Below the pieces are notes generated by a model, which was given only the letters and a program-made list of their open reading frames with translations, was not told the DNA's origin and ran no database searches. Below are positions 51,035 through 63,090 of a DNA stretch of 64,000 nucleotides, one piece after another. The DNA is from Hysterangium stoloniferum (lineage: Eukaryota > Basidiomycota > Agaricomycetes > Hysterangiales > Hysterangiaceae): NCBI GenBank assembly GCA_015178975.1, contig WHVD01000051.1, positions 248,001 through 312,000 of the forward strand, read 5' to 3'. The number at the start of each line of letters is the position of its first letter. Positions within the stretch are counted from its first letter, which is position 1. The translations under genes and the position numbers were made by a program.

Positions 51035-52712
51035 TGGTTACGTCTTTATAAGCATGCATATCCTCAAACAAATTGCATCTTATGTAAGCAAAATGTGTGT
51101 ACCTTTTGAAAATCCATTATTGAATATTTTGATGAGAAAATTACCTGCTCGTTGATCTGAACGATAAATTGCTAGTCCCAGCGAGACGTGAGATAATCAA
51201 AGTAAGTAAGTTCCGGCATGATCAACCAGGAAGTACTTCGAGCCCGAGTTCACCCGGGTTTCACTACTTGGTCAATTGTAGCTTGAACTGTCAAAAAGGT
51301 TGTCATATATGTTCTTTCAGGTTAAGTTACTGGTCACCCGGTTTATCGAGTTGATGATTTTTTTTGAGAGAGCAAATTTATGGCTGTACCTCACCATTAT
51401 ATAATAGATACATTATTCTTTAAGCAATTGCTCAGAAATTTGCCTTATATTATCAAAAAGCTTAAGTAGAGGTATCCAATATGTGCTTCCACACCTTATT
51501 TAGTTGTGGAAATACGATATGCTGTCGATATCTGTTGTAAATAATTATCACCCGTAGCTCATAATTCAAATTACGAGTGTCACCAATTTTGGCTTTCTAA
51601 TCGCCAGATTCATTTGCGGCGGCACGACAGTTAGGCAAAAGTTACGTTCAAGAGGGCAAACACCGGTCGTAAGTATATTAGATAGTACCGACAAAAAGCA
51701 GAAATATACAGTGAGAGAGGTGGGGAGCAAAAAAAACACTAGGCGAGGATTGTCAGGCAAAGAGCGAAGACATGGGTAAATAACAATATCTGGCGAGGTC
51801 TGGCAGGGCACCAGCTGTGAGCAAGGAGCCTGAGATTCCCCCGCCAAATACTTAAGAGTCTACTACTCTGAGACAGAGTGAGGCATGGTCAGTACTGTAG
51901 CTCTTCGACTAACCCGCGGGGTGTTTACACAAACTGGACTCTGCTGAGGCACAAGTCGCGATTCAGAGCCCATGCAGTGCAGTGAGCTCAAGAGCAAAGA
52001 CAAAGGTCCTGCTAACTGCTACGAAGGTGATTAGATTCGTGTAAAACAATTTTTTTAAACCACGACCATTTGCGTTATAAATCCATATTTCGAACAATAT
52101 TAGAGGCTTTATGCTCACACTTGGTATACGTATAGTTTACCTCCTTTAATAAGTTGATGCCTTGAAAGAAAACGGATGTTTCAATGTCGCAGGCCCAATC
52201 CTAGTATCGTCGCCGAAGAGTAACTAACGCATCCACAAGTCCTTAATCGGATCTATCCCGATTGCTCGGTCGTCTCTTGAGGTCTAGTATATATACTACC
52301 ATGATGAGTCGAGAGCACGGGCCAGAGCTATTATATTTGCCTCACTAGCGTGGATAGTGGATAAGCCGTTCATGGACACATGCGCCGATGAGAAGTATAG
52401 CCTGACAAGAAATCATGATTCCTATCATATCCTTCAAGAGTTTCTTTACGCTATTTTATCATACCAAAATCAACGCTGATTCAGGCTGCTGGATACAAAG
52501 GGAAAGAAGTCTTCTTGGATGGACAGGAACGCACGAGTCTGCTATCTCCATCGATACCGCCGATTATCATCATACTTTGAGAGCAGTTGGTGAACAATGA
52601 ACGGCTGGGGGGCGACGTCGGAGACCTCCGCTCGAGCGGACGCGTGCTTTTATGGTCGACAAATCGGATAAGTCGAAATGTTGATTTGTAATGAGACGGT
52701 AGATCCAAAGAA
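51035..52712. other. Gene-poor intergenic region
   Basis: No exon series found on either strand and no repeats with clear ends. Confidence 0.45.
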
Positions 52713-53312
52713 TCAGTAATATGCGTTAAAATGGGGACAAGACCGCAGCTGTAGTGATAACAGAAGCTGGGAGAAAATCGTGGAAGAACTCACGGTGGCA
52801 AATAACCGCCTTAATTTGTTGGAGGTCTTAGTTGGTTGAAAACCGACAACTGGCGTCTGACGATGAAGCCGAACTGTCCGTCGGGCATAATCAATAGAAT
52901 TTCTCCAACGCTGGAACTTGACAGTAAAGTTATTATCTGTCGTCGGTTGTCGGGGTGGGAGAGCGAGATCTCGATCGACGTTAGATTTCTCTGGATTGTC
53001 ATAGATCCACGTATCTACTGTAAGAAAGTAAGCATAATCATACTCATGACCTTTCGTCAATGATGTGGTTGGGGAATATGATACATTCTCATGATACGCA
53101 TCGTTTGACAAGTAGTCAATTTGAAATAAACACCCAGGGTGAATCTGACATCTGAAGATAGGGGAGGAAGCCGAAGCCCGCATCACATTAATCGCGCATT
53201 TATCATAGGTTTTGCTTGCTGGGGTGTTAAGACCCAGCGACAGATTGGAGGCTGGCAAGCCCCTAAATGTGACCTTCAGTAGCTCCAATCGAAGAACAGA
53301 GCTGAGAAACAT
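52713..53312 (-). CDS. Unrecognised open frame, possible gene or relic
   Basis: A 199-codon minus-strand frame with protein-like composition (KGHEYDYAYFLTVDTWIYDN, then FTVKFQRWRNSIDYARR). In-frame introns are possible, for example around residues 40-60. I do not recognise a family, see no signal peptide or membrane span, and cannot extend it convincingly upstream. It could be one exon of a larger gene or a decayed copy. Confidence 0.3.
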   Translation of the reverse strand: MFLSSVLRLELLKVTFRGLPASNLSLGLNTPASKTYDKCAINVMRASASSPIFRCQIHPGCLFQIDYLSNDAYHENVSYSPTTSLTKGHEYDYAYFLTVDTWIYDNPEKSNVDRDLALPPRQPTTDNNFTVKFQRWRNSIDYARRTVRLHRQTPVVGFQPTKTSNKLRRLFATVSSSTIFSQLLLSLQLRSCPHFNAYY

Positions 53313-56109
53313 TGATCTGCAATGCTATAATTCCATGGCCAATGGGAGTTATAATATGTCGATACGGCGACACATAACTACCCTCGGAAGGCAAGGTCAC
53401 TGCCAGGTGGCATGCCGGTGATATTGAACAAGAGTGGACATTGCGCAAAACAGATTCTATGCATCACAGTGTTAAGGTGCATCACACGCGCCACATTATT
53501 GAAGGAGATTCAAGAGACTAAGAATGCAGAACCCGAGTTGAGGTGAGCCAATGAATACTGCGTTCTTTGTTAACCATCAAGACAAACGACACCAAATAGC
53601 GTTACAAGACAGATGGTGGCAGTGTTGCACTTTGTTGAGAACAGCATCAGTCAGCGCTTAAAGAGTTTTTGGTGAACTATGGCCCCCCATGTGGTCAAGA
53701 GATTCTGGTAATTAACGAGGAGTCACTGTAAGGGCTTGATGCCTTTTCCCCTGTCGGGAGAGGTTATGTGGCCCCTAGGCCGCTCAGCCCGTCGGGACTA
53801 ACGTTTTTAGAAAAATCATCAACATCAAATATTACGCTCAGATAATGTGGCACAAATGTGTACCTTCATATTATGGAAGCGAACCAGCATTGTACAGATG
53901 ATAGATAATCAAACAAGTCCCCAATATGTTGAATTGTAAATCAGTGGACTAGTACCCCGGACCACAAGTAACGTTGTAGATCCAGCTAAGAGACCATTAA
54001 GGCACCCGCCGGACGATGGACGATGGACGAAACGTGTACCACGGCATGTACTGCGGAATAGTATCAAGTAATCTAGAAGTCCGCTGCGGTATATGTCGGA
54101 TATTATCTTTCGAACTAGAATCGCCTTCGTCTATGCAGAAGCAACTAGGTTGGTACCTCTTTTGCAGATGCTTGCCCCTGTCCAGATCAAGTGTGTCGGC
54201 CGCTTCCTTCGGCTACACGGGACACAGCAGATTCACGTCAGATTACTGCCCAAAGTAGTCATAGCAGTTTTCAAAGATGAGCCGTGACTAGTAAAATTCA
54301 AAAGATTAGAAGTTTCAGAGAATACGCAGTGACAAACTGCCAGGTAGCCTTTGACCACGAGAGTAACGCGTCACTGATGTGAATGCATCTGTTGTCTTGA
54401 GACCTTCCACTCGGCATTCCTTGTTCGTTTATGGAAAGAAATAATATCCCTGCGGATTTTCAGTTACACGATTTGATATATACTCGCCCACCTGAATTCG
54501 GGGGCCAGAGCTGAAAAAGGTCGAAACTGTAGAAAAGATAACCGTGATCTAAAAATAGAGGTAAATTGCTTCCTAGTCGCCTCCAAAGCGATGTGATTGG
54601 AACTTGGGTCGCTGCAAGGGACAATCAGCCACTGATTTATATAAAAGTTGTGGCGGAATTTCAAACAATCTCTTAGTTGAAATAGTAATAATCACGGAAC
54701 TATAATTTATATCTACAAGTTGCTTGGTTCAAGATGAATGAATATCCAATGGAGCAAAAGCTGTTTGAGGAGCCGTGTCGCTTTCTGCGATGTGTGTTGA
54801 AGCCAGTTATATAATATAATAACACTCGCTCGATAATCGTTCCTGCTAACACACATGATCCGTTTTACGGCTTGTAAATACATCAACATTACAAACTATA
54901 TGATCAGATATTCGGAAAGCCTGTGCACTCATTTGGCTGCGTGATAAATCTATAGTAGTACTCTGAATGCTCTGAATACGATGTGGCCGTACAGGGAGGC
55001 CTCTCACAGTTGGAAAATAGGCTACGCTTAAATCCTCCCCCTTGTTTCGCATAAAGAATGCGGAAAGAGTGCTCCGGTAGACCAGTGCATATAGCTTACA
55101 TAGTCTAGATGAATCTGTAGCTATGCACATTGACCGAAGTTCTAAGGATTCGGTAAGCTGGCTCCAATCTTTCGTTGAAGCTGGTTCGTATTAGGTGTAT
55201 ATTTATTGGTCAATGATTTCACTGGTACCTTGCAACTGACATTGCGTGTAACATCTGCTAAAGGCTGTTCTGAGGCATAGTCTCGTCTCCTCGTTTGGAG
55301 TCCGAATGAATCCCTGAGTTCTTGAGCTATAATTTTAATGTGAGCGCCGAATTTACCAGGGATTTAACTCTCAAAGGAGGACAGAAAATGCATGCTAATG
55401 AGGCTTCACTTTCTACAGTATTAATTCCGGGGTAGAGGAATCGGAAGCTTATAGCTGGGGTCAACGTCATTACCTAAATATAGATTGATATTCCAATAAC
55501 TACAAGGTGCCACAAAGTTCCTGAGGGTAAACATGCCTGAACCGGGCTCTGATGCGAACTGGTGATATTTGCCCGAGTTGGCTGCCTCCGAATTCAGGGC
55601 CCGCTAATCGTTCAGATCCTTCCTCCTCCGACCAGGAATGATGTCCACTTTCATCAAGCGTCCATCAAGGCAGATATCACTTCTCTGTGTCTAGACTGTT
55701 ACAGGCTAACGATTATTGACAAGACTCTAATGATTTATGAACTTTCCCATGTAATGGTGCGGCCTATATGATAACTCCGGTATGCATATACATGCATTGC
55801 GCATTGGCTCCAGTAGGGAATTCTATCCCGTATAATTAATAGTTCCGGACGCCTCCTGTTGATTCAGAGTCAGTAGACAATAACCCAACCCTTGTTCACT
55901 GGATCCGAGTCGCCTGAGGGCCTCAATCACTGACTTGGACGAATCAACTATCTTACAGATGGTCATCACTTACACTGCGCAACTGGAAAATTAGTCAGTC
56001 GGTATAGGAGGTTGCGAAAATTGTTGGTAAATCATGTTCTTGTCATGACAAACCTCCTTTCCGAAAGAACAGAGGCATCCTTTCCCCACGCACGGAGCCA
56101 CTTGAAACT
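53313..56109. other. Gene-poor intergenic region upstream of DyP1
   Basis: AT-rich, only short frames without splice partners or family features. The last few hundred bases must hold the DyP1 promoter. Confidence 0.45.
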
Positions 56110-56115
56110 TATAAA
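56110..56115 (+). promoter_or_regulatory. TATA box of DyP1
   Basis: TATAAA 71 bp before the start codon at 56181; the same box with similar downstream sequence (TTTTCAA..CAGCTTC) precedes DyP2. Confidence 0.6.
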
Positions 56116-56180
56116 ATGTCTTCACTCCTTGCGTTTTCAAGTCAGCTTCATCCCTCAACACTACCGCAGATCTCTTTCTA

Positions 56181-58063
56181 ATGCGATTCAACATTATCTC
56201 TATTGTATCTGTATCTCTGGTTGCCGGGCTCGCGTTGCAGCCAGTAATCGCTGTCCCAGGCAGTAATTTGAAGCCCAGAAGAACAACTTCGATCCTTACC
56301 AGTAAGCTCACCGTTTCGTTCGTTGTATTTTCAATTGACTTTAGCCATCTAAAGACCCCGATGCGCAACCCGACTTACCTAGTCCGTCTGCTGCTGCGAC
56401 GGTGGCAGCCGCCGAGTCGCTTAATCTAGACAATATTCAAGGAGATATTCTGTTAGTTGATTTATACTCTATTAAACTAATTATTTCTCACTATGAATAT
56501 TTGCAGCATCGGCATGAAAAAGAATAAGGAACGATTTATTTTTTTCAGCATTAACAACGCGAAGTCTTTCAAGAAGAGCCTCAAGGTCCTGGCACTTGCA
56601 ATCACCAGCACAACGCAACTTCTAGATGTTAACAAACAACCTCAAGCAATGGTAAATATCGCCTTTTCACAGACTGGCCTTAATGCTTTGAACATCACCG
56701 ACTCTTTGGGAGATCCTGCATTCGCGGGTGGCATGTTTACCGATGCTGCTTTCCTCGGTGACCCCGGAACAAGCAACTGGGTTAGCGCATTTGCTGGAAC
56801 AAGCATTCACGGTGTTTTCCTCCTCGCCTCTGACTCAACCGATCTTATCGACATAGAAATTGCCTCAATCAAAGTCCTTTTCGGCTCTTCCATTACCCAG
56901 CAGTATTCATTGGCTGGTCAGGTTCGTCCTGGTGATCAATTAGGTCACGAACGTAAGTCAACTGATTTTTGTGGAGATTTAAAAGTACTGATACCTCTGA
57001 GCAGACTTCGGCTTCATGGATGGTATAAGTCAGCCCGGAATCAGTGGCTTTACTGCCAATCCTACTCCCGGACAGACCGTCATAGACCCTGGCCACATTC
57101 TTTTGAACGAGACTGGCGACCCTGTTGCTCGCCCCTCTTGGGCTAAAGACGGATCGTTCCTCGCATTCCGCCAATTGAAACAACTCGTACCAGAATTCGA
57201 AAAGTTTCTCGCTGACAACCCAATAAATGAACCTGGCTTGACCCCCGCTCAAGGCTCTGCTCTATTTGGTGCACGTCTGATGGGTCGCTGGAAGAGCGTG
57301 AGCTTTGGAAGTTGTCTAGTAGCAAGTTTATTTTTAACATTGGTTGCTGCTAGGGTGCCCCGGTCGACCTCGCTCCCATGTTTGATGACCCCGAGCTCGC
57401 CAGTGACCCTCTCCGCAACAACAATTTCAATTTCTCCCACCCGGGTAGTGATCTCACGAGCGACCAGAGCAATTGTCCTTTCTCTGCTCACATCAGGAAG
57501 ACTGCACCCCGTTCCGACTTCAATCCTGTCAACGTAAACAACCATATTATCCGTGCTGGTATCCCATATGGTCCTGAAGGTGAGCTGCCACAGATTTCTC
57601 CGATGTGAAATGCATCTTAACATTACTGGCGTAGTGTCAACCACAGAAGCAGCCAGTAACGTTACTCAGACCGAGCGCGGTCTTGCCTTTAGTCAGTTTT
57701 TCGAAACCTTTATGTGTAGTTGTTTATTCATATCGTGCACAGTCGCCTACCAATCAAACATTGGTGCTGGCTTCCGCTTCATCCAACACAGCTGGGCCAA
57801 CAATCCCGGGTAAGCCTTTGCTTGCGAATTATTTAGTAAACTAATCGTTCTCCCATAGCTTTATCTTCGGGAAAAACGACTCAACGCCAGGGTTTGACGC
57901 GGTCATCGGTCAGAATGCTGGACAAGCACGCTTCATATCTGGTCTCGACCCCACAGACGCCAGCAGGGACTTTACCCTTGTAATGGATTTCGTGCAGTCC
58001 CGCGGCGGAGAGTATTTCTTCTCGCCTTCCATCTCTGCCCTCAAGACGACATTCAGTACCTGA
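56181..58063 (+). CDS. DyP-type (dye-decolorizing) haem peroxidase 1, secreted, 8 exons
   Basis: Oxidises dyes, lignin-model phenolics and other compounds with hydrogen peroxide; basidiomycetes secrete it. Exons 56181-56301, 56355-56451, 56507-56952, 57005-57297, 57354-57579, 57635-57691, 57743-57809, 57859-58063; 503 residues. Signal peptide ISIVSVSLVAGLALQPVIA, a pro-region to about residue 60, mature start near LNLDNIQGDIL. Catalytic features: GFMDG (GXXDG motif, Asp227), proximal haem ligand His365 in CPFSAHIRKTAPR, distal Arg386 in RAGIPYGPE, and the C-terminal GGEYFFSPSISAL. All phases agree; the first intron uses the AAAG acceptor, as DyP2 must. Tandem partner of DyP2. Confidence 0.95.
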
Positions 58064-60206
58064 AAGTCGAATTTGCCGGTTGAATGCCGTTTTCTCTGGA
58101 GGCGCTTATTGTTCGCTATTTGATTTAAACAACTCGGACTTTGGGCAATGGTGTACCTAACTATAATGTGACATCAGGAAACATGTAAATAGTCATTTTA
58201 AATTACACTTTTTTATTCCGACAATTTTTCTGGACTCTCGATTTCAGGTGAAGCGCGATTTCGGCAGTCTGAATGAGAATAAGACCGAGTGCGAGTGTCT
58301 GGGGTGTGTAAGATGGGAGTGCTATTATAGTGTAATATGTGGGCAGCATACACAAGACAGGTATGGGAAAGCCCGCTCTCCCTTTATTTAGATTGTACTC
58401 TCTATTGGGAACTTGCGCAGACCACAGTAGATATTAGAATATAATTTGGCTTGTATCTATGAGTGAACTACTGGGGATTATATATATCTACAGGGAAGAA
58501 AGTTCTGGAAGGGATAACAGAGATATTACTAAAGCTATGTTAAGTATATTCCAATATATTCTATAATATTCTAGGGATGTCAGGTTGATTACCAACACTC
58601 TCTAGCCTATTGCCTTGAAGGTGTCGAGTTTCGCTTATCTAGAGAGTGCCATCGATCCGATGGGGCGCCCGACCAATCCAGCGCCTCACTGTTTCTTATA
58701 CAGCCACGCGGCGACAAAGCCCCTTGTAGATTTCAACTAACAATTGCTACCTAAATAAGTATGCTGTTTACAATACAAATACTTTTAATGAATTTTCTAT
58801 GTATTAGTATGATCTGTTTGGGTGCTGGACTCTTGCTCATCGTTGGCGACGAGGAACAGGCTTATTTTACAGATGACCGAACTTGTTCCGTTATATATTG
58901 CTCAAGGTACTTGGTAGCCGGTGTGGTTATTGATCCCGATTACAAATTTAATATTGTCGGACAAAGCCAGAACCAGATATGGTTGCTGTCTCTCGACGCC
59001 AGAAGCATCTCAAATACACCGAAAAAATCTACCCGGAGCGAATGTGTAATGGTATATATGGTTCCCGTATATAAGCCACAGAGAGATCCTAAATTGTTAT
59101 TATATTGTTAATAATATCCGGTCGCCTGTAACAGCTTCCACAGAGATGTGATCTTTGCCTCGATGGACTGCAAAACCAGAGTTCCTATTGAAGAAGGATC
59201 TGATACAATAAACGGATGTTAAATTCAGATCGACCAGCGTGAAACTCGGGCAGATGTCAACCATTCGTATCAAAGACCAATATCGCTCTGCACAACAAGC
59301 CAACGCCGGAAAAGGCGCCAAGTAAAAAAAGCTCAAACGAGCGTTAGAAAAGCCTTCCGGGAGATACAACGCGCCGTAAGTGCCTATGGCCATAGCGTAG
59401 CGCGACCTCTATATAATTAACATGATATTTAAAGTGAATTAACAGACATTCCCCACACCCTCGGGAAGTCTCTGAGATCAAAGGCCACCGTCAATGGTGC
59501 AGGTTCTCACTACTTGTGACGATTTCTTTTCTTTTTCTGTGGAAACGTTTGGTATTTGGTGTAAGCCGGGGCAATGCAGCATAGCCGCCCTTGCTGTTCT
59601 GGCATCAGATTAGGCGGTTCCCGTGATATACATTCTAAAATAATCACCCATATAAAATTGAATTATTCTGCATTATCTATAAAATATGTCACTGAATCCG
59701 AGAGGGAAATAGGTTTTTTTAAGCCATTCAACACGAATTATGCATTTCGCGCTACTTCACTTCGTTCCTAATTAGGAAGCAGTGCAAATTCGATCGTCTG
59801 GCTGAGTCTGTTTGGTTTTGCCTGATCACTACCTCCGGGCCTGACGCCAACTGTTCTCCAAAACCGTCACCCCCTTCGTGGTATATATCATGTGAATAAG
59901 CCCTGGATCGTAAAATCCAGAGGATCCCTAATGGAGCTCTTTGACAGATGACTTGTCGTAAGCCCCACAAACAATTATTGGACTGGGCGCTTACAGGGTT
60001 CAATGCTGAAAGAATTCTCTCAGTTCTTGGATCCAAAGCCTTTACCGGCGACAGTCGATAACCCCCCGGTCTGTCTATATGAGGCTGAACGGTCTAATCC
60101 TGTTCCTGCCAGGCCAGGGTTTTCCCACTGTGCCATTTCAGTTTCGCCGGAGAGACACGCGGCTCATTTCTCTCCCGCAAAGAGGCATACACCGCTTTTT
60201 GGAATG
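58064..60206. other. Spacer between the tandem DyP genes
   Basis: About 2.1 kb without a supported exon; open frames at 58761-59111 and elsewhere have no family features. It carries the DyP1 3' end and the DyP2 promoter. Confidence 0.45.
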
Positions 60207-60213
60207 TATAAAA
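60207..60213 (+). promoter_or_regulatory. TATA box of DyP2
   Basis: TATAAAA at the position equivalent to the DyP1 box, 64 bp before the TTG that aligns with the DyP1 start and 136 bp before the first in-frame ATG. Confidence 0.55.
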
Positions 60214-60348
60214 TTCCTTCATTTGTTGCATTTTCAAACCAGCTTCGACCCTCCATACTAAGGAGATTTCTTTCTCTTGCAAATCAACATCAACTCTATT
60301 GTCTCCGCTCCTCCCTTCGCCGACGTACTTACTTCAGACAATAACGCA

Positions 60349-62143
60349 ATGGCTACAAGAACACAATCTATGCTTATATGTAGGCTCACCGTTCATTTTC
60401 TTGTGTTTTTCCCTGACTTGGCCATCTAAAGCTCCCGATGCGTTCCCTCCATTACCTAGCCTTACCGATGCAGTGGCAGCTGCAGCCTCTCAGTCGCTTA
60501 ATCTAGACGATATTCAAGGAGATATCCTGTTAGCTGATTTATACCCTATTAAACTAATTATTTCTCATTATGGATATTTATAGCATCGGCATGAAAAAGA
60601 AGAAGGAACAATTTATTTTTTTCAGCATTCACGATGTGCACTCTTTCAAGAAAAGCCTCAAGATCCTTGCACTCGCAATCACCAACACAACGCAACTTCT
60701 AGATGTTAGCAGACAACCTAAAGCGATGGTAAATATCGCCTTTTCACAGACCGGCCTTAATGCTTTGGGTATCACCGACCCCTTGGGAGATTCTGCATTT
60801 ACGGGTGGCATGTTTGCCGATGCTGCCTTCCTCGGTGACCCCGGAACAAGCAACTGGGTTAGCGCATTTGCCGGAACAAGCATTCACGGTGTTTTCCTCC
60901 TCGCCTCCGATTCAACTGCACTTATCGACATAGAAATCGCCGCAATCAAACTCCTTTTCGGCTCCTCCATTACCGAGAAGTATTCATTGGCTGGTCAAGC
61001 TCGGCCCGGTGATCAATTAGGTCACGAACGTAAGTCAATTATTATAGATGGAGATTGAAAAGTACTGATACCTCTGAGCAGACTTCGGCTTCATGGATGG
61101 TATCAGTCAGCCCGGAATCACGGGCTTCACTGTTAATCCCCATCCCGGACAGACCGTCATAGACCCCGGTCACATTCTTTTGGGAGAGAACGGCGACCCA
61201 ATTGCTCGCCCCGCTTGGGCTAAAGACGGGTCGTTCCTCGCATTCCGCCAGCTGAAGCAACTCGTACCAGAATTCGACAAGTTCCTCACTGACAACCCAG
61301 TAAAGGAGCCCGGCTTGACCCCTGCTCAAGGCTCTGCTCTTTTGGGTGCACGGATGGTGGGCCGCTGGAAGAGCGTGAGTTTTGAAATGAATTTATGGAC
61401 GAGTTTATTCTGACCTATCGGCTGCCGCTAGGGTGCCCCAATCGACCTTGCCCCCCTGGTTGACGATCCTGTTCTTGCCAAGGACCCCCAGCGCAATAAC
61501 AACTTCGACTTCTCCCACCCTGGTAGCGATCCCAAGTCCGACCAGACCCGCTGCCCTTTCTCTGCACACATCAGGAAGACTGCACCCCGTTCCGACTTCA
61601 ACCCTGTCAACGTGGACAACCATATTATGCGTTCTGGCATCCCATACGGTCCTGAAGGTGAGTGGTTACAAATTCCTCCGGTGTGAAACTCATCCTAACA
61701 TTATCGGCAGTGTCCCACGAAGAAGCAGCCAGCCATGTTACTAAGACTGAGCGCGGTCTTGCTTTTGGTCAGTTCTCTTAAACGTTTATGTGTATTTATT
61801 TATTCACATAGCACACAGTGGCCTACCAATCAAATATCAGCGCTGGATTCCGTTTCATCCAACACAGCTGGGCCAACAATCCCGAGTAAGCCCTGCTTGC
61901 GAACACCCTTGTTTAGTCAACTAATCGTTCTCCCATAGCTTTATCTTCGGAAAAACTGATTCAACGCCAGGGTTTGACCCGATCATCGGTCAGAATGCTG
62001 GACAAGCGCGCTTTGTGTCTGGCCTCAACCCTCAGGACGCCAACCAGGACATCACCCTTGTCAACGACTTCGTGCAGTCTCGCGGGGGAGAATATTTCTT
62101 CTCGCCTTCTATCTCTGCCCTCAAGACAACATTCAGCGCCTGA
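60349..62143 (+). CDS. DyP-type peroxidase 2, catalytic part intact, N terminus altered
   Basis: Same function and exon plan as DyP1: 60349-60379 (first exon, start uncertain), 60432-60528, 60584-61029, 61082-61374, 61432-61657, 61711-61767, 61819-61885, 61939-62143; exons 2 to 8 have identical lengths. 473 residues from the ATG at 60349. GFMDG (Asp197), SAHIRKTAPR (His335) and MRSGIPYGPE (Arg356) are all kept, with no internal stop. At the base aligned with the DyP1 start (60277) the codon is TTG, and the following in-frame residues (QININ, SAPPFADVLTS) no longer look like a signal peptide. Starting at 60349 gives no signal peptide either (MATRTQSMLI). So DyP2 is either intracellular, uses an unseen upstream exon, or is losing function at its 5' end. 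Conserved introns and selection-like pattern argue for recent activity. Confidence 0.85.
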
Positions 62144-62775
62144 TATTGTTTTTGCGGGCCATACTCGTTGCGAAACCCTCTTCTCTTGAGATAATATTGT
62201 TCACTATTCAATTCAAGCAGTTTGGACTTTGGAGAATGCCGTGTTTATGTTTATGTCTAATGTCACACTAGCAGGAGGATAAATGTAAACAGTAATCATA
62301 AATTACGATAATCTTTTTTCATTTCAGCCATGTTTTGGAGTCGCCCGATCTCAGATGAAGCCCGACTTCTTTGATTGAACTCGGGAATCTAAGAGGACCA
62401 TCAAGTTGTTGCTTACTGCCCGATATCAAGAAATGAGAATAAGGGTCAATATATACATATATACTATCTGTACCCACAAATCATAGTACAGACAGTATGC
62501 CTGTACGGGGTGTTACTCGAATGGCATTCCAATGTTTCTCCGAGTGGACAGGCACTTCAAAGTATCGAAGCGTCCGTCAGCTTGTACAGACTTTCCACTA
62601 ATTAAGCAGTATAGAGAATACAGGCAGTTTAATGAGAATGGCATGAAGTGCCAGTGTTGCGGCGATGTTTAAATCAGATGCCAGTACTATTTTAGTGCAA
62701 CGCTTTCATAATATAATAAATTGTATTCTTAAATCGGTCTGGGACGGTTGTGCTCTGGATGAACATGGCGCGTAT
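62144..62775. other. Intergenic region downstream of DyP2
   Basis: No gene or repeat with clear ends. Confidence 0.45.
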
Positions 62776-62991
62776 TCAACAGCTAGTCTCATACCGAGAG
62801 CTTCTGCGCAGCCTGCAGAGGAATTTGACGTCGGGCAAATTCATCAGCTCCTTGAATAGCGCAGAGGCAGTTGTTCGGCACAACTGCGACTTAAATTCCC
62901 CCATAAAATTAACTGGAAACAACCAGTCCAGCACAACCCTGCGGCCAGCATCAGTCAAGGTGTATTTTTCCCAGCTCGCGAAGTTGATCAC
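62776..62991 (-). CDS. Unrecognised open-frame fragment
   Basis: Minus-strand frame with INFASWEKYTLTDAGRRVVL and LCRTTASALFKELMN; the frame continues upstream without a start to about 63040 (KKRDFWPAAIDAVQDGPS), next to the telomere-like repeat. No family recognised; probably an exon or gene remnant. Confidence 0.25.
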   Translation of the reverse strand: MINFASWEKYTLTDAGRRVVLDWLFPVNFMGEFKSQLCRTTASALFKELMNLPDVKFLCRLRRSSRYETSC

Positions 62992-63070
62992 CGATGGACC
63001 ATCTTGAACAGCGTCAATTGCCGCAGGCCAAAAATCCCTCTTCTTGGGTATTTGGTGTAAGAATTAAAAA

Positions 63071-63090
63071 CCCTAAACCCTAAACCCTAA
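63071..63090. repeat. Interstitial telomere-like repeat
   Basis: CCCTAAACCCTAAACCCTAA: nearly three units of CCCTAAA. Too short to be a chromosome end; sequence continues on both sides. Confidence 0.7.

Noticed and set aside
54846-55130. 94-codon minus-strand frame
   Set aside because: No start context, splice partner or family features in an otherwise gene-free stretch.
58761-59111. 116-codon plus-strand frame between the DyP genes
   Set aside because: Low-complexity start, no recognisable domain, no TATA box or intron pattern; not supported.
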